Source of the DNA: Hemicentrotus pulcherrimus
Taxonomy: Eukaryota > Echinodermata > Echinoidea > Camarodonta > Strongylocentrotidae
Direction: 5' to 3'
Assembly (NCBI GenBank): GCA_003118195.1
Contig: BEXV01000020.1
Span: 388,957 to 399,561, forward strand
DNA length: 10,605 nt
Of this stretch, positions 1 to 9,600 are shown in pieces; positions within the stretch are counted from its first letter, which is position 1, and the number at the start of each line of letters is the position of its first letter. A program made the position numbers and the translations under genes. A model generated the notes under the pieces. It did not search any database and was not told the DNA's origin. It was given only the letters and a program-made list of their open reading frames with translations.

Positions 1-217
1 ACAACTTGGTAATTACAGACTGTAATAATATACACCTTGAAAATGACAATTTAGAGAGAGCATGAATATAATTACCCTAAAATAGCACAAAATATGCCAC
101 ACATATTAAAAGTCATAAATGTCATTTATTGAGACTTCATTGAATACATGTCAAATAACTGTATTTGGAGTCGCATTCTTCAATTGATAGGTACTCATTG
201 GACTGGCTTGCTAGCTC

Positions 218-290
218 TTTCACACTCTCTTTCTCTCTATCTCTCTCTCTCTCTATCAATCTATCAATCTTTATTTCTCTCTCTGTCTCC
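218..290. repeat. (TC)n / TATC simple repeat
   Basis: CT dinucleotides with TATC and CAAT interruptions, passing into CTCC triplets. Three short frames over it, on both strands, encode only Ser/Leu or Arg/Glu runs and are not genes. Confidence 0.93.
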
Positions 291-1039
291 CTCCTCCTCC
301 ATTTTATGCACTTTTCAAGTGATATCATTAAGTTAATCTGTTATTTCCCAATCTGAATAAATTACAATACTGGGTAATGCCATTTTCAAAACTTTACCTT
401 TTTTTCTTTTTAATTCCTTCTCATCTTTCCCCTTCCTCCATGTCATTAAAAAAAAATCTTTCAACACCCAACAACAACAATCTCTTTCTTGCACTGTGTC
501 TATTGGCCCTCTTCCTTCTCTTGACGTTTACTTTCTTTTTTCCCCCAACACGTTTCCTTCTCCCTGCCAAATCCTTCATTTAGGTATAGCTTTCTGATTC
601 ACTTTATTCTTCTTTTTCATTTCTTCTTGTTTCTATTTCTCAAAACTTTCATTTCATGAGGACTACATTTTAACCATGACTTTAGGATCTTGTTGATTTC
701 ACTCATAGAAACTTACTCTGCATACATAGTAACCCTCTTAAATATGTCCAGACTGATGATTGGTTAAGTAATGGACATTTCATGTTCAAAATATTTATTG
801 TGGATGAGAAACTGGGTCTTTCCACACCACATGAATGTGTCTCCTCAATGTCACCGATCGACTCTTAAAAGGTTTACCTTGGCATCGATTCTAGACCACG
901 ATTGTAAAAAACACAAAGGAGCAAGACGCACAAGGGAAAACTTCCACTTTCCCTCATTCTTCCCCATAGCGCTCAGTCCCTTGTGCAAGCCACATTTGAA
1001 CAAACGTTTATTTTCGCTGCAGACTTTTGGGCAGCTCAG

Positions 1040-1056
1040 CTGGGATTTGGACCCAG
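1040..1056 (-). other. tRNA T-arm-like hairpin, possible SINE fragment
   Basis: The minus strand reads CTGGG-TCCAAAT-CCCAG, a 5-bp stem with a 7-base loop, the geometry of a tRNA T arm, and GGTCCAAATCC matches the pol III B box GGTTCRAATCC at 10 of 11 positions. No acceptor stem, anticodon arm or clear A box is found upstream, so this is not a tRNA gene. The surrounding 840-1140 is richer in GC and CpG than its neighbours, as an inserted repeat could be. Confidence 0.25.
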
Positions 1057-1817
1057 AAAGGACCGGTCTCCGTTTCGGATTGTAAAAACAACCACCGGTC
1101 TCGAGTGTGATGGTTGTATTCATGTCTATTCGGCGCCATGAAACCTCTGATGGATTTCAAATTGGCAACAAAGGCCAGACTTTCTCAGGTGATCTTAACC
1201 GTGTGACTTCAGCCCAAAGCTGGAATTGTTGTCTACACTTTGACTGTTTGGAGTCAGAAGGTCGTTAACTAATATCATTTTACAAAGAGTTAATACAGTT
1301 CTGGCTCTTAAAAGATGACTTGATATAAACCATTGTAGTTTCATGCACCATTCAGGGCATGTAGCTTTCCATCGTGTTTGAACCACATTCTGTTATTTAT
1401 CCACAGTATTACAGACTTATTAACCCCCTGATTACCAAATTCTCACATTCCAATTGCCTTGATATAAAAATAACATGGTTCCCATTGTCAAAAGGTTAAA
1501 CAAATTGTAGTCCTTTCAAATTGATTCAGCAATCTTCCACAGTGCCTTATCTTTGGATTTAAATTTGACCAGTTTCAAAATGTATCAATGTTGAACTGAT
1601 GATAGTATATGAGTATTCTTTATTATCCCATACTGTTTACAATTACAGCAAAAATTTGTCAATTTTTTTGTTAATGTTGTCTTGCAGTGAGTTATAAATG
1701 GTTTGATTAATATTGTTAACATGACCATCAAAATATCTCGATTCAACATGAAGTAATCCTAGTTCATCAGAAATTCATGAACTTGAATTATTCAATACTT
1801 CATATGAGGCATAAACC

Positions 1818-2200
1818 TACATGTACATTTACATGTATATGTGAAAATGTGTACCGCACTCCACATCACAGTCTACATGTAGTACTGTTTGTAAAGAAAA
1901 AACGTGTATAAAGCGTGTATAAAACTGACAATAAAGTACTAGTAGAGGGCAGCATACCCAGTAAATCCCCTGTCTCCTGCCAGTCATGTTTCATTAGTAC
2001 TCAGTACGGACTCGAACATACATTTTGGTACATACATGTATCTTTTTCCTGGTTGCAAATTGAGTTCTTGGCAGGCATCCTTGCTTTTCATGCTCTATTT
2101 GAATTTTTATTTTATTTCCTTTTTCAAGGCTCCCCTGTGGTAAAATCAGTGCTTTAATGCTGCACTGAACATTCTTTCTTGGCTATTGCTGCTACATGTA
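1818..2200. repeat. Cluster of five TACATGTA palindromes
   Basis: The 8-bp palindrome TACATGTA occurs at 1818-1825, 1830-1837, 1874-1881, 2033-2040 and 2193-2200. Four more copies lie at 4413-4420, 6714-6721, 6918-6925 and 7262-7269. By base composition fewer than one copy would be expected in the whole window. An 80-codon plus frame overlapping the cluster has no recognisable domain. Confidence 0.85.
1939..1952 (+). promoter_or_regulatory. CTCF-like motif CTAGTAGAGGGCAG
   Basis: Thirteen of 14 positions fit CCASYAGRKGGCRS (T for C at position 2), in the same orientation as the site at 3327. The stretch 1944-1960 and 3332-3348 is identical at 16 of 17 bases, so the two sites may share an origin. 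Confidence 0.4.
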
Positions 2201-3326
2201 GGTTTAGATTGTGACAATGACTTTCAGGAGATAAACATTCAAATTTATTTTTCAATCCAAGCTGCTAAATGAAATGAAACGTAGTGAGCAGATTTGAACA
2301 AGTAATAACGTTTCAGACATGTAAATGGCTATTCTTTAGACCATGCAAACAGTTCTGAATAAAGTTATTACAGAATGTAAACCAGAAGCACCGGGTAAGA
2401 TGGGATTTATAGAAACAGATGCAATTCTGACAAATTCAGGACAGGTTTCAAACTTGCATCAGACATCATCTTTAGAAAATTAGACTGACAAAATTATCAG
2501 TTTATCATACAAAGTGGGCTAAAGTTGGAGAAAAAAACTCTGCTCTGCGCACCAGAAACCTAGCTTTTTCAGGTATTAAATATCTTCAACCGTTATCACC
2601 AGCTCTGCTATTACTCTCTGAATAAAGGTCGGTACAAATGATCTAAAGGACGGCAATATATGAGCTGATACTGATGCTCTGAAATTTAACATCACTCAAT
2701 GAAATACACATCCAGAGTAAAGGAATTTGTTTCAAAGAGGGATCAAATGCTAAATATATCAAAGCAAATTTCAAAGGGAAAGAAAAAGTTCAAAAAAAGT
2801 GTATTTAGAGTGAAATTGTCAAGACTGACTTGGAATTATGAAACCAAGTACCACGCACCAGCTAAAATATGCTCCTTAGAAAATAACAATTCCTTAAAGT
2901 CTTACCTGAAGACAGTCCTTTTTTTCAAAAGTGTAGCTGAATGTAATTCAAGACAATTTGTATTATCCTGTAGTCCCTTTTGTATTTCTTCTTTCCTACT
3001 CTCTAAATTTCATAGTGCGCCTCAGAATAGTTTTACTACATACAACATAGATGGTGCAATACAAGTGCGGTATACTATTCTCAATATTATCAAATATGTG
3101 ACCACATTTCACACAAGTTGTAATTTTAGACAAAAATTTGTAAATATATCACCATTGTGATCAAAGAACAAAGAATTGAAACTGTGCTTTCAAATTTGAC
3201 CTGGTAAGAAACATGTGTATGTTATTATTTAAGAAAAGTATTGTGATTTTGTACCCCAAAAAGAATACATGTTGAACTATAGTGTGCTCCACACAAATAC
3301 ATTCTCTCTAAACTGGCAATGAGCAG

Positions 3327-3340
3327 CCAGCAGAGGGCAG
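3327..3340 (+). promoter_or_regulatory. CTCF-like motif CCAGCAGAGGGCAG
   Basis: All 14 positions fit the vertebrate CTCF core CCASYAGRKGGCRS. CTCF is conserved in bilaterians, so binding is possible, but the same core also occurs at 1939-1952 with shared flanks and may be part of a dispersed repeat. Confidence 0.5.
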
Positions 3341-3538
3341 CAAACCCAACAACTCTACTGCCTTGTGTGTATCACATCTACAGCTGTAAGCTTTTGGGGT
3401 ATGACACTTGGGTGCCTTGGTTGGCTAGTTATAGAGAGGCATCAGCCATTCCAAACTAAAAACAAACAAAATTAGATAAGTAAATTGGCCTGAAGCTTTG
3501 TAATTTCAATGTAAAAGCATTTTGACCAGTGAATGTTT

Positions 3539-3594
3539 TTATTCTGTTGTTTGTTTGTTTTTTGTTTGTTTCTTGTTGGTTGTTGTTGTTTTGC
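3539..3594. repeat. T/G-rich (TTTG)n low-complexity tract
   Basis: TTTG, TTG and TTGG units follow one another directly downstream of the exon 6 donor. It is simple-sequence DNA; a minus-strand frame running from exon 6 through it (Lys/Gln/Asn-rich) is only intron read-through. Confidence 0.9.
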
Positions 3595-3602
3595 AGTCTT
3601 AC

Positions 3603-3695
3603 CAATATGTTCATCCACCTCATTTCCGATCACTTGTCCTAGTCTCTTCTGTTTGTTGATGATGGCCGACAGCTCATCTAGACCTTGATCTTGTA
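3603..3695 (-). CDS. STX8: STX8 exon 6 (first half of Qc-SNARE motif)
   Basis: The exon is 93 bases between acceptor CCTTTTAG and the near-consensus donor TTG|GTAAGA. It encodes QDQGLDELSAIINKQKRLGQ and then VIGNEVDEHI. This is collinear with QDAGLDALSSIISRQKQMGQ and EIGNELDEQN of vertebrate syntaxin-8, the N-terminal heptads of the SNARE helix that assembles first during zippering. The alignment places His180 where the family has its central (zero-layer) Gln. The exon ends in phase 1 right after this point, so the second half of the motif must be on a further exon. Confidence 0.95.
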
Positions 3696-6600
3696 CTAAA
3701 AGGAAGAGGAAGAAAGTGAGTGATAATGAGAATTTAAATACCTTCATTTTCTCCCTCTCCTCCTAGTTTTTTTCTTTCCATCCCATTCATCTTCTAATAA
3801 TTCTTACTCCTCTATCAAACCATCCTCCATTCCCTCTTCCTATTTTTCTTAATTCCACACTTTTCCTAATCTATTTTTTCTCCAATCAAGCTTTTCCTTT
3901 TCTTCTTCTCTTGTTTCTCTTCCTATTTCTACATGGTCATGGATGAATCATTCACAGTAGGTCAACATTGACATTACAATCAATAGTCAATATCACCATC
4001 ATTCTCCTCATCACTATCATCATCATTATCATCATCATTATCATCATCATCATTATCATCATCATCATCATCACTTCCATCGTTGAATAATCAAAGTACA
4101 CTTGAACATGTAAATATATAAGAAAACAAAACAATTATTATAACCAAATCATGTTCAATTTTAAGATTTGTTTTGAGGAAAAATCTTAAGTGGTGTTTAC
4201 CCTGAAGTATTCTCTGCTGTTCTTGCTGTAGTTCATTGACAGAGAGAGTCCTTGTTTCTTCGCTCACACCTCCCCAACCATCTTGAGCAAAGCCTGAGGT
4301 ACTGGGCAGGAGGCTAGTTCTACAAACAACAAAAAAATCAACATACCTTTGAAGCAGATCTTAGTTCCATAATTTGAGATGATGAAATACATTAGAATAA
4401 AAGAATATTACATACATGTATTTACTAACATTCAAGACTCCCTCAATAGCTTTATTTATATACTTCACTTTAAAAATCCAGCCATCTGATTGGTCGAAAT
4501 TGCAGTCGTGATTTTAGCCATTCTCGTAAAGAAACGAAAAATGCCAAACCTATGTAATAGTCCAAGAGTAAGAACCCGGCAAAATTCCAGTTACCAGGAA
4601 AATAATAAAATTTTGTCTGCGATTCCCAACTGATCAAAAATTTCAGTCAATTTTCGTTGGTGATAAACAGACAGCTTCTCAGATTTTCTGTGATGTTTTA
4701 ACCAATCTTTACTCAATAAAAGGATAAGGTAAGAATTCTTGGTAGATTTTTGTTTGAATTCAGCATATAAAAGGGATATCGACTGCTTTGATATTCGAGG
4801 TCTGGCTGGTTTTATATGCCCTCAGGAACTCGCTCAGATCTTGCCATGACCCCTCGGGGTAATGGCAGAATGTGCGAGTTCCCTTGAGCATATAAAACTA
4901 GCCAGGCTTCTCAAAGTAGCCGATATCTCTATAGTATACGCACAGAAGCACACAAAGAAAGCCACAAAATGAACAGAACATAAAAAATGGAAATGAGGAA
5001 TGCAAAAAACAGAGAAACTTATTGAAAAAGTCCAACGGCTGGTATTACGACTGGTTTCATGTTAATTCTGACAGCAAATCAGAGCCCTTTTTTTAATGCA
5101 CTTTGTTCTTTTAGATCCCACTTACCAGTATATTGTTTGATTTTGGCATTATGTTTATTCCATTCTCGTGATCTAATATGATAGATGCACAATGAAATGC
5201 TTTAGTATATCTCTATTCTCCGCTGTTCTGTTATTCATTATTGAGGAAAATTATTTCAAGATCTTCAAATTAATATGAAGTGCAAGACCTTGAAAGTGGA
5301 AACCCAAAGTAAAGATTACTTCATACAATGACCCGTCTATGGTCCTGACATGGTTATTGACATCTGGCATCCATCCTATAAACAGTTGCGATTAATTACA
5401 ACTTATATGCGATTGATATCAATCGCAACTGTGTACATAAGTGATAGGAGACCATACCTGCCAACATTTGAAAATGAGAATTAGGAATTTTTAGCACAGC
5501 ATGCCTTCGAAAATAAGAAATCTGTACCCTTAACAGGCGTTCGCACATGCAGCGGCAGTGTAACTGGCAATATGCGGTAGATCTGTACAAAAAAAATGAA
5601 TATTCCAGATTTTGGGGTCCTAAAAATCCAGAAAAACAGAATATTCCGGATTATTCGTAAGAGTTGGCAGGTATGGGAGACTGCAAACTTGCAATTGATT
5701 CAGATCAATCGCATCTCTTTATAAGACGGGTCTTGATTGTATAAAATTAAAATGACTTGGTAACATTGTTGAAGGTTGATGAAAAAATTGCTTAATTTTT
5801 GTATAAAATGTTACTTACTATATTCCTTCTACTGTACTAACCCTCTGACATGCAAAAAGTCCTGAAAAAATTCTCAAACCACGAAGATATCTATGGTTTT
5901 CTTTGAAGGAGTTGATGTACAGGGTTTTATGACACCCTCGAACAGTGATTAACAGTAAATTTTCCCAACCATTATTGAATTTTCCCAACCATTTTTCCAT
6001 GAAAAAAAGACATAAAACAGGCTATACAAAATCTGTCAACACTTAAATGTCTGGCATGGAATGTAGAGCAATTTTATTGCTTTGTGACGATTTCCATTCA
6101 CCTAAAATGTAATTAAATTGTAATAATGTAGTTGGGAAAATTAAGGAATCGATCAGATCAGTTTTTCCCAATTTGTACCATGAATAATGGTCCGTTTTCA
6201 CTCAAATTTTCAGATTATCTCTAATTGTACATCTAGCATTGAAGTCACTACCTTAGCATCACTATCTCTCATCTGAACAATGTTACCAAGTCCCTTTAAG
6301 GCTCGTATACATATGACAGGGTAAACAGCAGCAGCATTTTATTTTTATTTAACTACAGAAGCACAATACGCTTCTCATGTCCATGTATCTTATAACAAAC
6401 GCATAGTGAGTACGCTCAGGACCTTTGATGCAGCTAGGTACCTTTTTTTTTTCATCCCCAATTGCCATTCATTTACATGTGATAAATATACTAAGGTTTC
6501 CCATCTCATTTGTGAGTGCGTCATATGGGAAAGGGCCAATACTAAACTCATCAAAAAAGAAAGAGGACACTATTTATAGTTATTTTATTGATGGTTAATA

Positions 6601-9600
6601 TACCATTTTAGAACAATAAAGAGTGTGCACTCCTTTTTTTTCTTCCTGAGTGTATAAACATATAAAGCCATTTAATATTTACACAGTGACCTAGACACCT
6701 AGTGATGACAAACTACATGTATGTAACTACCTTTCAGGTGCCGAGAATGAAACGTCTTGCTTGAAAGAGTTGTGTAAAATCTTCTCCTTGGCCTTCAGGT
6801 TATCAACCAATGCTCTCCTTCTGTCTGCCTCCCTCTGAGTTCTAGGTACAGATAGGATCTCAGTAAAGGAATACAGTGGTATTTCAAACTTCATCTGACA
6901 TTTGTTTCAGCACTATATACATGTATATATATATGTATTTAAATATATAAAAGTGTGAGAATTCTCAACTTTGACATGACAACGGGTGTTTCAGAATATG
7001 TACCGTAGGCGTGAAGAAAATGGTCTAGGAACCTGAGACGTAGCTGTACTTTACAATTTTATTATGAGCTTTTGGCTTGTGAGGCCTTCTTCAGTTTCTG
7101 AAGTGCAAACACATACAAAAACAAATAAATTGTATGAACAAAATATATACATGGCATACAAACTTAATATCACTCAATCATAGTCAAGCATCATGAACAT
7201 GGCAAAAATTAGTACAAAAAATACTTTCGGAATAAACTTAGAAATGATTATGCAATATATATACATGTATACCCTATCTTTATTAATTTATCAGAATATA
7301 GGGTTAAAACTTTTGCAAGTTGTTTTAAGGTTAAGCTGATGACCAAGGTTAAGCTGATGACCAAGGTCAAGGTCAAAATGTAGAATCAAAGGTCAAGGGT
7401 TCAGGAATTTTATCAACTAGTGCTAGACAACGTGCTAGTGCCCTTTGGTAAGGAATTAATCCTCATTACCATGTCTCTCAGAGAGGAAATAAACCCCTCG
7501 GTCCTCTGGTTTCCTACTACCAAGCATTAATGCTTTCTTAGCAGTCAGGTAAAAAATACTCAGCACTACAATATCAAAATGAAAGAATAACCACTCATGC
7601 ACTTTTTTTTAATAATTTTTTTTACAATTTGGGGGTTATTCTGAAGTTTAGAGAAACATTTTTTCTGTGAACCCTGTACATTGTAAGTGTCAGCTTTAAA
7701 ACAGATTTTTGATACTTGAATGATAATAATAATATTCAGCTTTTATAAAGCGCTTGATACATTTTAGACGTCTCTAAGCGCTTTACAGATAAATCACTAC
7801 AACGTTTTGCTGCAGATGTAAGCAATACAGAGTGAGTCAAAAAAAAGTTTACACCTAGAAAATTGCTAATTATTTTATAAATCTTCTATAAACAGTAAAT
7901 TATTATACATCATATGAAAGAGTGTTTTATCCCGAATCATTCAGTATCATTTTGGGTGGTATGTGTTCACGCTTGGGTGAACAGGAGGCATTGTTTGCAA
8001 GAGTGCAAAAATCGACTTGCGCCAAAGTTGCCTATGTGATGTTTGAATAAAACGATTGGGATTTGAGTATTAATTCGGTCTTTGCAGATCCAAATAACAC
8101 CCCTAACAAAATTAATCATGCCAAACATATCAAATATCGAATATCAAATATCAAGGAATATTTGTGCGCGTGCGTGTGGGTGTGTGTGACTTTGCCCTTT
8201 GCAAAAAACATATGCAATGCATTTCATTTGATACATTCAATCCATTCACTAATCCCAACATAATACATACTGAAGGCATCACTTTGGCGCAAGACGATTT
8301 TTGCACTCTCGCAAACATTGCCACCTGTTCATCCAAGCGTGAACACATACCACACAAAAAATGGTACCAAATGATTTGGGATAAAACACTCTTTCATAAG
8401 ATGTATAATAATTTACTGTTCATAGATGATTTTAAAAATAATTAGCAATTTTCTAGGTGTCAATTTTTTTGGACTCACATGGTATAGTAATTTGAAATCT
8501 TGATTGTTTAAAAAGGATACAAGTGGAATGAACTTGATTCTTTCTTGAGGTTTTGATCCAGGAGCTGGATATCCTGTTGATATCTTCTGATCCGAGATCG
8601 GATTTCTGCATTTATCTGTGGAAAAAGAAAAAAAATTTATCATATTTGAGGCACACTATTCCTAAAATACTAACCTTGTGTTCCAAATTAGGCCATATAA
8701 CATGGATAACATAGTCCTTCCATGCACTGATATTGAATAGACAGGAAGTGCTCTTTGGGGCTTCCACAATGCAGTAGACTTTTGGTTATTGTTTTCCGTA
8801 GTAAATCTGCATCTGTTCACATAATCATCCATGAAACTGTAATCAAAGCCTCAAAAGAACATACAGGTGTAGGACTTATACTAAAATATTGAGGAAAGCA
8901 ATGTGTATAATATCAAAATTGTTTTTATTTTGAGATTCATGTCAATGAATGGAGACAGGCACATGTTCTAAGTTAAAAGAAGCAGACAAATAATGTTCCC
9001 GTACTTGGATTAGCATCTAGAAGAGGATAGCAGTCAAGTACAGAAAAATGAGATGAGAGTATAATGCTGTTGGGCAATGTCACAGCATTGGTAAGCATAC
9101 CTTTGAGTAGTTTGAGCCATTCCTTTGCAGACCGTCTCTCTCATTGATCATTTCGATGATAGTTTGACCCATACGCATGCACGCATCATGGTCAGTCATC
9201 CTTGAAATGGAAAGCAAAGAAAGAATAATGAAAGTAATGAAAGCAATGAAATGAAAAAAATAAGATTGTTACAACCTATTCACAACGTAATCAGATGCCT
9301 TACTAGTTACGAGTGAAGCACAGTTAACAAGTCATGTCAAATTGTTCATGACTAATTTTTTCCTACGGTGCATGATTTTTTTTCTTCAAAGCCTGCACCA
9401 GGAAAGTTACTGTATTTCTTTAAATCAAGCAGTCATTATCACTACAATTTGCAAATAAAAAGTTTATGATCACAGAAATATAAATCTGGTTTGTATCTAA
9501 TCTGATTTGATTAACTGATCTAATAAAATGCACTCTGATTAAGATGTTGCCCACCTTTCTAACACATGGAAAATGATAAAATATTGATTTATGAAAATAC

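Larger units (their letters stand above)
1..3602 (-). other. STX8 intron 6, partial (phase 1)
   Basis: Sequence downstream of exon 6 on the gene strand, starting at donor GTAAGA (3602-3597). I searched for the missing C-terminal coding part (a IIDDL-like start, TRR/DRK motifs, a hydrophobic anchor and a stop) on the minus strand and did not find it, so the intron probably continues beyond position 1. It contains the simple repeats, TACATGTA cluster and CTCF-like sites noted separately, plus a weak inverted repeat at 2302-2371 (GTAATAAC / GTTATTAC). A 153-codon plus-strand frame (2699-3160) is open, but is Lys/Ser/Phe-rich, has no domain I know and lies in AT-rich intron DNA. 300-800 and 1140-1810 hold nothing I can identify. 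Confidence 0.65.
4320..6730 (-). other. STX8 intron 4 (phase 2, 2411 bp)
   Basis: GT-AG intron with donor GTAGTT and acceptor TTTGTAG. About half is accounted for by the foldback repeat, the nested MITE pair and the TTAA-flanked element. The stretches 4324-4760, 4928-5322 and 6300-6724 are AT-rich with short homopolymers and TACATGTA sites; no gene is seen. Confidence 0.8.
6842..8520 (-). other. STX8 intron 3 (phase 2, 1679 bp)
   Basis: GT-AG intron with weak donor GTATCC and acceptor GTACCTAG. Its content is almost entirely repeats: the large MITE next to the donor, the AAGCGCTTTACA repeat, the 18-bp tandem repeat and the CTGAAGAAGGC fragment. The stretch 7404-7720 holds short palindromes (GCATTAATGC, TCTCTCAGAGA) and GTGCTAG twice, but nothing I can name. 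Confidence 0.8.

Noticed and set aside
377..583. Hydrophobic 68-codon plus-strand frame that looks like a membrane protein
   Set aside because: The hydrophobicity comes from T/C-rich low-complexity DNA; it is not on the gene strand and cannot be the STX8 anchor.
1040..1056. tRNA gene
   Set aside because: Only the T arm is present; no matching acceptor, D or anticodon arms are found upstream on the minus strand.
771..1123. Overlapping frames on both strands (104 and 90 codons)
   Set aside because: Open in both directions with no recognisable domain; the stretch is better read as a GC-richer repeat-like island.
1690..1760. Minus-strand stretch with a short hydrophobic reading (ILMVMLTILI) as a possible STX8 anchor
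   Set aside because: A stop lies just upstream, the only acceptor-like AG lacks a pyrimidine tract, no SNARE heptads precede it, and it runs on into a polar Lys/Cys-rich tail.
2699..3160. 153-codon open frame on the plus strand, the longest in the window
   Set aside because: It lies in AT-rich intron DNA opposite to STX8, has a Lys/Ser/Phe-rich composition without any domain I recognise, and a frame of this length is not very unlikely by chance in 10.6 kb of both strands.
3991..4074. CRISPR-like or coding repeat
   Set aside because: It is a simple ATC triplet microsatellite in an animal intron with no spacer structure.
8063..8445. Three frames of 66-93 codons around the MITE centre
   Set aside because: All lie inside the palindromic element, overlap on opposite strands and show no transposase motif.
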